This document shows, piece by piece, positions 24,687 to 34,921 of a DNA stretch of 64,000 nucleotides. The translations under genes were made by a program, and so were the position numbers. The DNA is taken from positions 47,631,288 through 47,695,287 of the forward strand of contig OX637288.1 in NCBI GenBank assembly GCA_951799445.1, given 5' to 3'. The notes below the pieces were generated by a model. That model worked only from the letters and a program-made list of their open reading frames with translations. It made no database searches and had not been told where the DNA came from. Source of the DNA: Pseudisothecium myosuroides (lineage: Eukaryota; Streptophyta; Bryopsida; Hypnales; Lembophyllaceae). Position 1 is the stretch's first letter, and each line of letters starts with the position of its first letter.

Positions 24687-25925
24687 TAGTTCATCCTACA
24701 CGAGCGAGCTAGTTTTTCTTCTTGAAATTGACATTCCATAAATAGGTCAATATTATTATATATAAGTACTTTTGAATTAAATATTGATGTAATTATATCA
24801 TAAACCTACAGCCACAGAAATTGAAGTATCTACAGTATTCTGTATTCACGTCAATGGCTTGGAAAAGTATATATTTCTTGGTATAAGGCACCCTAATTCT
24901 CATGATTTATTGAATCTAATTTAACAATGTATTGTATGGAGCACATTCAAATCCCTATTAAATTTGATAGGGATCCGAATGTCAATCTGTCACCCTTGAA
25001 CACCTACTTGTTGACCGTGGAAAGTTTGTTTACTGATAATGAGTGACACTATCCACTAATTTCTTGAAAACAACTAATGCTAATTTATTTGATGTAAAAG
25101 TACTTTGCACATTAAACACATTTGGGATAGAATTGCAAGAATACACATTGAATAACAGTAGTGGCCTAAATTTAAAATTGTTTGTCTTCCATAATACATG
25201 CAAAAGGAGACCCAATTGGTAATTCCTAGAGTTACTTGTATAGTACCGAGGCGTTCCAATTATAAAAACAACCATGAATAACTATTTTTATTATATGTAG
25301 TATGTGCATGGTATTAATTTTTTTCATTTATAAGAGGAGGCAAAAATAAATTTAATCTAATGAAAGTGTTGTATTTGAAAGAATTGAAAAACAAATCATT
25401 AAGTTTGTAGGCTTCAGTGTTCAAAATAGAATATAGAAGTTGGAAACTATTCATAGATTGAGTGTAGTTGTAAAAGCACACTATAATCATTGGCTACATT
25501 TCTTAATTTACAAAAAGAGTCTAATAAACAATTGACCTTCTGTTGTATTTCAAAAAATTTAAGAGCAAGAAGTGATAAATTTGAGAATGATAGGGTTGTG
25601 TAAGGAAAAAATATAGAAGTTCAAAATGATATAAACATTCATGTAGGATTCATGAACATAGTAATATATCATGGTCTTTATTTTTTAATTTACAGAAGTT
25701 CTAATGATTGGGTAAAATTTCCTTCAAAATAAAAATAAAGCATTCACATAAACAAATCCATTACAACTCATATTCAAGGCGACTAAAATATAAGACACAT
25801 TTCATTCCCAATTTTTTGTTGCGGACAGAAGAAGTTCAAATGGATTCAAAAGGAAAATATTATATTTCATAGCATAAAAGTTGTCATATTTCATGTTTAA
25901 TGGCTCTACAGTTTTTAGTTATTCA
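24687..25925. other. AT-rich intergenic, no gene seen
   Basis: Nothing but chance frames was found in this stretch. It separates the gene A leader from the diverged repeat block. Confidence 0.4.
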
Positions 25926-28325
25926 ACCTACAGCAGCGGATGTCTTTACTTAGCGGTATTTTTTTTTGCTCCTCGTTCCAATTTTTGAAGTAGAGGTCCA
26001 AATTCGAGGAGCTCATGGGTTTCAAAAGTTTCCCACATTTGCAACTTCTACATATTTTTATATTTCCTCCTCGGTCCAATTTCTTGACTTTAAAGTTCTA
26101 TTTAATTTAAAGTACAGCAAAGGATGACCGGTATTTGTTTTTTGTTTTCCTTTTTAATTTTAGAAGTGGAGGTCCAAATTGGAGGAGCTCATGGGTTTCA
26201 AATGTTTCCCACATTTGCAACTTCTACATATTTTTATATTTCCTCCTCGTTCCAATTTCATGACTTTAGAGTTCTATTTAGTTTAAAGTACAGCAAAGCC
26301 GGATGGGTATTTGTTTTTTATTTCATTTTTCATTTTCATAGTTTCTTTTGTTGAGGATTTAGAATATTGTCTTCAACATTTTCCACATTTCAAATATTCC
26401 ATATTATTTGTAATTTTTGAAAAATTCATTGCATGCCATGTATAATTATATATTGAATTAATTTTTAACGAATCTGACCCAAACGTAAAGTACAATGCAA
26501 AGAAAGTGGGAAGCAATAAAATTCTGGATTTGTAGATGATATGTACCTAACTCAGTAATACTTATATTAATTATCTCAAAAAATATTGAAGCTATTTATT
26601 TGTATTTCAATTGTAAGGCTATGTGAACTTCAATTTCTGGACCATGTGCGGATTGTATTGTAGGGGGTATTTTTTGAAAACTGTTTGCAAGGCCTGAGGG
26701 GTGCACTAAATTTGTCTCTTGATGTTTGTACATATGGTGTGAAAGTTATTGAATTTGAAAGTGCTCATTGAAATAATTCTCATGAATTCATATTTCTATT
26801 GACTTCGAAAAATAGCACCTCAGGGCATACAGATTGTTTGTTAACATTCCAAATATGTACACACTCAAATTTTTTTATGGCCAGGGCGCACGTCTTGAAA
26901 GAGTTTATCCATAGCAGTCCTTAAGTTCGGCTCTTATTTTTTTATATTTGGTTTCAATTGTAAGTTTTGTTTTATTTGTTACATTTAGATCTCCCAAACT
27001 GTGCATTCCCGGGGACGTGCTCGGTATTATCGGAAAGCCCTCACCAAGGAGGGATGTACGGGCTTTTTTTTTTAACATCTTGAAGTCTTGTGCATAAATT
27101 ATAAATATTTGATTTTTTTTTGGTCCTTTTAAATTAATAAAATAATTATTCTAAATTAATTGTCTTTTGTGTGCAAATTTCTCACATAATGAGCACCATT
27201 CGAAAGCCCTTGACGAGGAGGGCTGCGTGGGCTTTGTTGTGCGGCGATGGACGTATGGTGGGAAAGTCAGACTTTTGAGGTCTTCTTTGGTTTTCAAAAT
27301 GACTTTAGTTATACAGTGTACAGCAAAGGATTTTTTTTTGGGTTTAGGGTCCTCCTTAATGTCGGTAAAAAAGGCCCAAGTTGGAGGACCTCATGGAATT
27401 TACATGTTTCCGACAATTGCAACTTCTACGTATTATTTTTATTTCTTCTTCGTTCTAATTTCATGACTTTCAAGTTTTATTTAACTTAAACTACAGCGCA
27501 TGATGATGGGTATTTATTTTTTGTTGTCCCTCTTAATGTAGGAAAAAAGGTCCAAAATTGGAGGACCTCATAGATTTCAAATGTTGCCAACAATTGCAAC
27601 TTGTACATATTTCTGTTAATATCCTCCTTGTTCCATTTTTTATTATGGCTTTATAGTTTTTTAAAATTGAAGTACAACAAAGGACAAGGGGGTGTTCATG
27701 TGATGTTCTCCTTGTAATTTTAGAGGAGAGAGCCCAAATGTGTAACCCATTTGAATTCTATAAGCAATTGGGATGAACATTTAAATTCCGCCTCGTTCGT
27801 AAGCTTATAACTTTCATAGGGTGGTCGACTGTGCTTTGGAAGTCGCGTGCATGCACAGCAACACACAGCAGCGGAAATAGAAGTCGATAGTTCACATCAT
27901 TTTTCACATGAATTTTGAACTTGCTTATCTTTCATTTAAATTGTATATATTCTCTTTTCACAGCGGTAAATTTTTTTAACAATATTGTCAAAGAAGATCA
28001 AAGACATCACCTTCAATAGAATATGAGTTATATTATTTTATACACATACCGTATGTTTGGGTCACATTAATAAGGCCGAAGTTAGACAAAATATATTTTT
28101 TTTCACATAAAGAATACCATTTGAAAGCCCTTGACAAGGAGGGGAGCACGGGCTTTGTTTCGTAGTGCGTAGACTTATCATAGTAGGGAAGTTATAGACT
28201 TTTGAGGCCTTTTTTTGTTTTAAAATTGACTTGTCTCCCTTTATTTGGTTGTGGCGACATCACAGGAGACAATAGTGACTAATGGGATTGGATTTATTTA
28301 ATGTACATGACAGATTTTTTTTTAT
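25926..28325. repeat. Diverged ~180-bp repeats and reverse copies of the 0.4-2.4 kb repeat
   Basis: Units share 'TACAGCAAAGGATG', 'GGTCCAAATTGGAGGAGCTC', 'CACATTTGCAACTTCTACAT' and 'TTCCAATTTCATGACTTT'. They start near 25926, 26111, 26289 (short), 27317, 27491 and 27672. Between and after them (26650-27075, 27180-27290, 28100-28210) are inverted relatives of the repeat at 390-2370, recognisable by 'GGAAAGCCCTCACCAAGGAG' and similar. No gene is present. Confidence 0.6.
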
Positions 28326-28970
28326 CCACTACATGCCCGAGTCACCAGTTTCTGGTATTTCGAGAACTTTGAAGTCAAGTGAAATCCAATGAAGTTGCTA
28401 TTTTTAGTAGTTTAAAATTTTAAAATTACTCTTTTTGAAATCTAGTTTTAGGATCAAGGAGCTGATCCTAAAAATTAATGAAGGATTATGATTTTGCTAT
28501 TCAAGATTTTGTGCAAGCATACTTGTTGCAATATTGACTTCCCGTAGTGTTGAAGGCTCTTCGAAATGAGCCTCAAATACAGTAGATGTTTGAGGAAAAA
28601 TGACCTTCGAAATTCATTTAAAAAAATTGTAGACTACATTTTAAAAAACCATGAATTGATTGTGGTTGTGCATGCTACGCACTTCAACCTCATATTTTTG
28701 GAGTGACAAACTTTTTAGAGTTGACATGCAAAAATAGAATTGAAATTTTTTCCTAGTTTGAACACCCTCATGATCAAACATTATAATCTTTCAATTTGTA
28801 CGTGATATTGTTATGTTTTTTCTCCCTATGTGATCTGTAACATGTCTAGTTTCAATATGTTAGTAAGGTTACAATTCAGAAGAAATTGGTACAACTTATG
28901 AAATGTTGACTTTTTGTTCAATTCAGAGCAAACTTCAAGAAGCTACACAGAGGCCTTGGGCATTTAGGGG
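28326..28970. mobile_element. Degenerate TTAA-type element, 645 bp
   Basis: This is the reverse complement of the element at 46353-46990. Shared blocks include the inverse of 'CACTACGGGAAGTCAAG' and of 'TTTGAGGCTCATTTC'. Its ends have decayed: TTAT plus CCACTACATGCCCGAG on the left, and CTTGGGCATTTAGGGG plus ATAA on the right. Confidence 0.65.
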
Positions 28971-28998
28971 ATAAAGAGGTACTGTATTTTACAATCCA

Positions 28999-29052
28999 TA
29001 CCTTTTGTTTGTTTGTTTGTTTGTTTGTTTGTTTTGTTTTGTTTTGTTTGTA
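28999..29052. repeat. GTTT microsatellite
   Basis: A run of GTTT units grades into GTTTT units. It lies at the edge of a further fragment of the 390-2370 repeat family (29053-29102). Confidence 0.85.
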
Positions 29053-29102
29053 TGTCACGTTCAGATCTCTTGGACCGTGCATCCCGCGAGGGTGTGCTTG
29101 GT

Positions 29103-29128
29103 ACCCTAAACCCTAAACCCTAAACCCT
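29103..29128. repeat. Interstitial CCCTAAA telomere-type repeat
   Basis: About 3.7 tandem units of CCCTAAA, the plant telomere repeat, abut the end of a repeat fragment on the left and unique sequence on the right. It is too short to be a chromosome end. Confidence 0.85.
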
Positions 29129-29982
29129 CAGACCGTACAAAATCAGAACTAAATGTCATGATTTTCGAATTCCTGTAAATCCGAAATTCATGTTTGAAAT
29201 ATAATCCGAAACCGTTGTTATCACCCTTTCTGAGGAAAAAGCGAGGGGAATGTGTCCAACTAATATTACCCGAAAATGTCAGTGACATAATTACAACCTA
29301 CGGCATTGGATTCCTTTTTTTTGGCTGTGCAGCTACAAAGTCATCCCTGAATCTGGTGATTTTCTATTTTCTGCCGCCATCGGAATATGAGCGTTCAAAA
29401 TTAAATTACTCCAATGCAGTTCCCGCCCACGAGTTCCCGCGAGTGAGCCGGTTGTACGCCGTCATCCACTATTCCGAAATTCTTCTTCACTCTTTCTTGT
29501 TGTCTGGATCAACTCGTGTGCGCGTCGGCTTCTTCCTTTCTGTGGTCGAGCAGATCAATTTGAGTTGCAGGTGTAGTCCAATTATTGAGTGTATGCGTCA
29601 TTGATAGATATCGTGGCCGGCGAATTCTGGAAGGAGGATCTCCGATTTGCACAAGCGCTCGCGGTAAACATATGTAGTTATTGTCATCACAGTGCGGGCT
29701 TCATTTCTGTGTTTGAATTGATTGCAGATTACGTTTGACTCTGCGTGCAGTCCTGAGAGAAGATTGCGTTCAAGAAACGGGTCCACTGTGGAGAGAGTGC
29801 CATAGAGATTGTAGTTTGTGTTGTACAGTATGGTGTACAATTGAATGAGACATCCTGCATCTCATTTCCCCGTCTCTGGAATTGTTTGTGGAAGTGGAGG
29901 TGATGGTTCCTCCGATGTTGGCGCCGGAAATTACGGAATCGTGAACATTAAAATTAATGTCCCGCAATTTACGGGATTAATC
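29129..29982 (+). promoter_or_regulatory. Probable leader/promoter region of gene B
   Basis: The frame at 29194-29604 has no recognisable domain and contains hydrophobic, low-complexity stretches; I treat it as chance. GC-richer patches at 29400-29680 and a donor-like CG|GTAAAC near 29662 suggest a leader exon for gene B. A pyrimidine-tract acceptor (CTGCAG at about 30775-30780) lies just before the gene B ATG. The palindrome cluster at 29983-30718 would then be inside a leader intron. This is inference. Confidence 0.3.
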
Positions 29983-30718
29983 AGCTCGAATCGAGCTGAT
30001 TGACTGACCACTCTAAATTCTTGTACTTGAGGAGGCAGCTCGAATCGAGCTGAATGTGTCCTAGTGAAACTACTATAATTTAATGACGATCACATAATCA
30101 TGAACCTCTGGAAATTTTTGAATATGATTTAGCTCGAGTCGAGCTTAATATACTTCCAATGAATTATTCTGAATTCACAGAATTAAGAGTACATCACGAG
30201 CTCACATCTGTGGGTCAGCTCGATTCGAGCTGATTCTAGAAGCTTGCGTAATATGATTTATGAAAAATAGAAATCTATAGTTCTTTCTGTTTTAGCAAAA
30301 GTAATGAATTTAGTATATATAAAGACGAAAGGACTGTCAGGTGCAATGAGCTCGAATTGAGCTCATTATAGTACAGAGAGATGTAAAAGACTATATGACT
30401 CCTTCAGAGGCTGTCGTTTAGCTCGAATCGAGCTGATCTGATCTTGTCAGTTTTAGGGATTGACCATATTATTCTCATTTCTGCAGTTGTTCAGAATGAT
30501 TTCGCAAAATATTTTCATGTCAACAGTTGTGGATCTGACCATTCTACAGTACAAAATACTATTTTCTGTCCTTCACTTTAAGGGTCAATCTATTACCTTT
30601 ACCCTGAACGAGTAGTATTTTACGCAGTTGAACAGGGACCCCACCTTAAAAGAGTATGTGAACATTTTATGTTGACTTCTGATATCTATTGGTTATCCCA
30701 TTCAGCTCGATTCGAGCT
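29983..30718. repeat. Seven-copy palindrome cluster upstream of gene B
   Basis: Copies start at 29983, 30037, 30131, 30217, 30349, 30420 and 30704. All are perfect except 30349, which has CG-to-TG in the right half. The copies at 29983 and 30704 are perfect palindromes with 11-bp arms around a single central base. The last copy ends 71 bp before the gene B ATG. The motif is the same as around gene A, 7-14 kb away, which links the two genes. Confidence 0.9.
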
Positions 30719-30789
30719 GAATAGAGAAATGATGAACGTTATGACGAGCACTTACAAAATGTTGGCTTCCTGTTCTGCAGATATCTGTC

Positions 30790-33630
30790 ATGAGTTCCTC
30801 TGACATTGCAGCTGACCCTATGGAGTATTCAGACGAGGAAAATCCTGCGGTTGAAAGCGTGAATGTCGAAATTCCGGAATGCGAAGGAATTCCACGTCGT
30901 CTCTGGAATACTAGAACCGTGACTTTGTACAACGATGGCGGTCTACTCGTTGGCGAAGGTACTTGCCATAGCGTCAATTCGGACCTCGTGCTCGGTGCGA
31001 ATGGTCCTCTCGGGGATACCCACGTCGCTGTGCACATTACGAGGACTCATTTTGAAGTGGACATCCCGGAGGAGAGAATCTACTATTTGATGGCTTGGCC
31101 CATTGACAGAGTCCACTGCTCTGGGGCAAGTCTTCGCGACCATGAACTACGGGATAATTTCAGAACTCAGCAGGCCCTTCTTTTGAATCCTCCTACACGA
31201 ACTTCTGCCCGGCCTTATTCAAGTCTACTTCAAAATCCACCTCGCGTGACGGCCCTCAAGTCTAAAGAGCTCCTCACTCAAGAGTCCATCAACCTCGTTT
31301 CCAGCAAAATCTGCTGCAGCAAAAACTGTGTTCAGCCGTTTCCAAGAGAGAAAATTCGAGCCTTTAGAGAACGCATGTACCACAGCTCATCATTTAAGTT
31401 CAGGTCCCACATGAAGACTGATGTGCACAGATCAGTTCATCTTGATGCACGTGGGAGGAAGATGGTGACCATTGAAAGCATTAGTGTGTGCTTGCGAGCA
31501 TGGATGCATATTGCTGCTGTCCCGGAGGCAATATTTTATCGTTACCTGAAATACTGGAAGGACGATCGAGAGGCGCGTGCACACGGTAATACGGGCTTGT
31601 CGAAGCCAAGGAAGCATACTGAACAAGCCACGGCAACGTTGAAGTGCATCCTTGACAAGGAGGCGGATCACATGCCACATCGTACCCGAACTCTGAAGTC
31701 AGGGGACAAAGTTGTCTCCATGTGTCTCCCCGCTACCTTTCAATGGAAGGGTAAAATGAAAGAAATCAACGAAGTGAATGCGGCCTTCGGATTGCCGGAC
31801 GTTTCAACTTCAAACTTGAGCAAGATTAGGTCCTCAAAGTTCCCGGAGTACGAGGTCAAGAAGCCTGGAGATAACTTTGCTCGGTGTTCGGAGTGTGACA
31901 GATTACAAGAGATACGGAAGAGTTGTTTTGTCGGATCTGAAAGCGCTCTGAAATGGACAAGGAGGCTAGATAGACACTTGGCTATTGCTCGGGCGCATAG
32001 GGAGCTTTATTATGCAAACCGTTACCAGTCGCACAGTTTTCCACACGAGTGTTTGACAATCATGCATGACAAGATGGACCATTCTAAAACTGCATCCCCG
32101 GTCTTCTCTCACAAGATTAAAGAACTGGACGGGCTCACAAAATTGCCTGTTGCTGTCACCGGCATGATTGCGCATGGTCATGGTGATGTTCGGTACGCGC
32201 ATTATGGCTTGGAAATGTTTCCTAAAGATTCGAACTACACCGTTGGCTCCATGGCAAAGTTATTGCGAGATTTGGAATTGCCGCCAAAGTCTTCTTCTCG
32301 ACAATTGTTTGTGGGGGCAAGGTCGACAAATTTGTCAAAGGCGCTTCTGAAGGGCGCGGAAATGTGTGAAGCCTCACTCCCCCCGCCACCGGAGACCTTA
32401 GTTCCAGCAACGCCTTTGCCGCCCATTTTGAATGTGCAAATGGACAATGCCGCTGGGGACAACAAGAACAGATACGTTTTTTGCTACTGGTCTCTACTGG
32501 TTGCAAACAAGATTTTTCGTAAAGTGTATGTGAACTTCATGATTGTGGGTCATACTCATGACGACATTGATGCGCTCTTTGGAAGATGGAGCATGTTGTT
32601 GAAGAAGGAAAATTTCTTGACAATTCCTGCGCTTATGAAGTCGTTCATGGATGTAGAAACCATTCCTACTATCCCCCATCTTATAGAAGAAGTGCCTGAT
32701 TTCAAGGCTTTCATTGCAGGCAAATTTTTGGCCGGCAGCCATATCATGATTGGGCACACAAAGCCCCAACAAGTGAAGTTCTACCTTGATTCCACGGGTT
32801 GTCCTGTCATGAAGTACAAATTGTTGTGCACTGACCTAGATTGGTTGCCCTCAGGCGCAGGTGGCGGAATTAAATTATGGCATGAGGATTCGGAGGGGCA
32901 AAGTTTATGGCCCCGTGGAGTACCACAGGCAGTTCTGCCAGTCCCAATGAAAGCTGAGGCAGACATTGTGAAGGATATATCTGCGTTTATTAATTACTGG
33001 GAGAACTTGTGCAACCAAGATCGCACCGGGGAATGCCGAAGACGGCTGGAGCATATAGTGCACTATTGGCGTGGTGTGAAGGTAGCACTTGAAGAACCAC
33101 TACCTGACTCTACTGTTTTGAAGGATGGCTTCTGGCCGACTACTCGTGTTCAGGCGACTCGGGTTGATCAATTAGACAGCGATGGAGAGGATCGTGAAGA
33201 GTTTGGGGAAGATGATGTGTACGTCGGGCCATTGAGTGGTCGCCCACAACCGTCCTTCAGGGTGGCTCAAGATCTCTTCGAAGGCTATTTTGTTGCGATT
33301 ACTCCCGCGGAAACTGAGTTGCAACCAGTGTGGATTGCAAGGGCATTGTCTGATCCTTTTGTTGATCCACTACATCCAAATTCTGTGCGCATTCAGTACT
33401 TCCGTCCAACAGCTATAGATGACGATATTCAAAAATTCTACACTGGATGGGACAACGGCAGAGGTCTACGTTGGGAGATTGATGCAAAGGAACTACCACT
33501 TTGGCAGCACACGGATGCTGTTATGACAGCGTGGAAGTGTAGGACCAAGAAAGATACTGCACACTGCAAGATCAAGATTCCTCCTGCTCAAATTGAAATC
33601 ATCAAGCAAAGTTTGGCTGCAAATCGTTAG
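30790..33630 (+). CDS. Gene B: large transposase-like protein, DUF7869-like DDE/RNase-H-fold core (tentative)
   Basis: A single uninterrupted frame of 946 codons starts at ATG 30790, just after a splice-acceptor-like CTGCAG. The N-terminal ~130 residues are an unfamiliar domain. Cysteine pairs at ~173-180 (ICCSKNC) and ~364-380 (CSECDRLQ...C) could bind zinc. Three blocks then have the look of a DDE-type catalytic core: MHDKMDHSKT (~424), VQMDNAAGDNKNRY (~548) and VGHTHDDIDALFG (~585). From memory, the D-N-x-ENKN-like and GHTH.DID motifs match the DUF7869 family found in repetitive proteins of plants and animals. The C-terminal ~120 residues contain an SH3/BAH-like stretch (YFVAITPAETELQPVWIARA). 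Its intactness, in contrast to gene A, suggests recent activity. The strand-transfer role is inference. Confidence 0.65.
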   Translation: MSSSDIAADPMEYSDEENPAVESVNVEIPECEGIPRRLWNTRTVTLYNDGGLLVGEGTCHSVNSDLVLGANGPLGDTHVAVHITRTHFEVDIPEERIYYLMAWPIDRVHCSGASLRDHELRDNFRTQQALLLNPPTRTSARPYSSLLQNPPRVTALKSKELLTQESINLVSSKICCSKNCVQPFPREKIRAFRERMYHSSSFKFRSHMKTDVHRSVHLDARGRKMVTIESISVCLRAWMHIAAVPEAIFYRYLKYWKDDREARAHGNTGLSKPRKHTEQATATLKCILDKEADHMPHRTRTLKSGDKVVSMCLPATFQWKGKMKEINEVNAAFGLPDVSTSNLSKIRSSKFPEYEVKKPGDNFARCSECDRLQEIRKSCFVGSESALKWTRRLDRHLAIARAHRELYYANRYQSHSFPHECLTIMHDKMDHSKTASPVFSHKIKELDGLTKLPVAVTGMIAHGHGDVRYAHYGLEMFPKDSNYTVGSMAKLLRDLELPPKSSSRQLFVGARSTNLSKALLKGAEMCEASLPPPPETLVPATPLPPILNVQMDNAAGDNKNRYVFCYWSLLVANKIFRKVYVNFMIVGHTHDDIDALFGRWSMLLKKENFLTIPALMKSFMDVETIPTIPHLIEEVPDFKAFIAGKFLAGSHIMIGHTKPQQVKFYLDSTGCPVMKYKLLCTDLDWLPSGAGGGIKLWHEDSEGQSLWPRGVPQAVLPVPMKAEADIVKDISAFINYWENLCNQDRTGECRRRLEHIVHYWRGVKVALEEPLPDSTVLKDGFWPTTRVQATRVDQLDSDGEDREEFGEDDVYVGPLSGRPQPSFRVAQDLFEGYFVAITPAETELQPVWIARALSDPFVDPLHPNSVRIQYFRPTAIDDDIQKFYTGWDNGRGLRWEIDAKELPLWQHTDAVMTAWKCRTKKDTAHCKIKIPPAQIEIIKQSLAANR

Positions 33631-34156
33631 TCTTAAGTACAATGGTTGCAGGAGGGAAGCTCCCTTATTATGTTCTTAGGTCTATATGATAGTGTATTAT
33701 TTGTCATTTCTATGCCTAGAATATGCTTTTGCGTATACGTAGAAGACATCATTTTGTGTTCTCATGAATGTGGGCATCTGGATTTTGTTTTCTTTAACGG
33801 TTTACAGTTCATTTTCATAAAATAGAACTCATAAATATAGATTTCTAGTGGATAATACATGTTTTGGTGACGCATTTCCCGTATTCATATCGGAAGTGCA
33901 ATTTAAATATCATATTAAAGTATTTGCTATTGTGTTTTATTTTTGATTTGTTTCTTGAACTCGTGGAATGTTTGACATGGAACATAACAACATTTGTTGG
34001 AAGGCGTTCATTGTTTGCATGACTCTCATTTTAATGGAAATTGCTACTTTAGACCAATTAATTGAGAGATTGCCGAACTAAAGTAGAGCCCATGCAATTC
34101 ACTAGTTGTGCCTTCAAATACCTAAGACTATTTTGAGAGGGCGGCCACCCTCCATT
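33631..34156. other. Gene B 3' flank, no gene
   Basis: AT-rich flank between gene B and the convergent ORF ending at 34157. No palindrome copies or clear terminal repeats were seen. Confidence 0.45.
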
Positions 34157-34921
34157 TTAATGAATATAATGTTCAAAGCACAAATTGTAGAGTTGGTGCA
34201 CGCATATCTCTGCCGTGAATGCTGGGAGCCTATTTAATGTGAAAGCAACTTGCACTGGTTTAAATGTGTGGTAATACGTCCTACGCTGGTTGACAGACAT
34301 GTGCCTCAGTTTTCTGATCAGAGAAAGTAAATTCACATCAATTGGGATGTAATTCCCAAAGAGTTTTATGGAGCCGCCTAGTTTAACAAAATTGATCGCC
34401 CCCCGTCCCTCCAGCCATCCTCGTCTCTCCGCTCCCTCTAGCATTTGTTTATGGGCAACTTCGTAAAACTCCTGTACGACTCTGTCACAGAATGCTCTGA
34501 TCGCTACAGAGTAACTTGGGCCAGCAATGAGAGCCAGTGCACGCAGATCCTGCTTCAATTGGGACACCTCCTCTTGCAACGCTGCTGCCTGTTTCTTGGA
34601 AATGACAAGCTCGTCCCTCAATTTCGCCTGGGTCTCCCCCAAGCGGCGCATCGCCACTAGTGGGTTCTGGCCATCCTCCACTTGGGCCTCGACTAGCAAT
34701 GAAGATGTCGGCGAGTCTAGGCAGTCAACCTTCGGTCCCAAGATGTGCACAGGCGACGTTGAGTTTGTGGCCACAAGATTTCTAATCTGACCCATTGTCA
34801 TCTTATCTACGTAGCCTAGGGTTTGATTTTTTTCGAAGCGCAGGCATCTGTGTTTTTTTGAGGGCAGGAGGCTTGTCTTCTTTGGTCCAAATTCTAGCTT
34901 CACACGCTTCCTCGCATCCAT
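34157..34921 (-). CDS. Unknown coiled-coil protein
   Basis: The frame from ATG at 34921 gives about 254 residues. The N-terminus is basic (MDARKRVKLEFGPKKT). A predicted coiled coil follows (RRLGETQAKLRDELVISKKQ and on through EEVSQLKQDLRAL). The C-terminal half is compact and rich in aromatic residues (CDRVVQEFYEVAHKQMLEGA; MSVNQRRTYYHTFKPVQVAF). I do not recognise a family. It is convergent with gene B, 526 bp away, and has similar GC content, so it could be a third gene of the same locus; it carries no palindromes. The frame is long enough that chance is unlikely. Confidence 0.55.
   Translation of the reverse strand: MDARKRVKLEFGPKKTSLLPSKKHRCLRFEKNQTLGYVDKMTMGQIRNLVATNSTSPVHILGPKVDCLDSPTSSLLVEAQVEDGQNPLVAMRRLGETQAKLRDELVISKKQAAALQEEVSQLKQDLRALALIAGPSYSVAIRAFCDRVVQEFYEVAHKQMLEGAERRGWLEGRGAINFVKLGGSIKLFGNYIPIDVNLLSLIRKLRHMSVNQRRTYYHTFKPVQVAFTLNRLPAFTAEICVHQLYNLCFEHYIH

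Noticed and set aside
29103..29128. Chromosome end
   Set aside because: Fewer than four CCCTAAA units with ordinary sequence on both sides.
29194..29604. 136-codon frame upstream of gene B
   Set aside because: No recognisable domain, and composition resembles the surrounding non-coding DNA.
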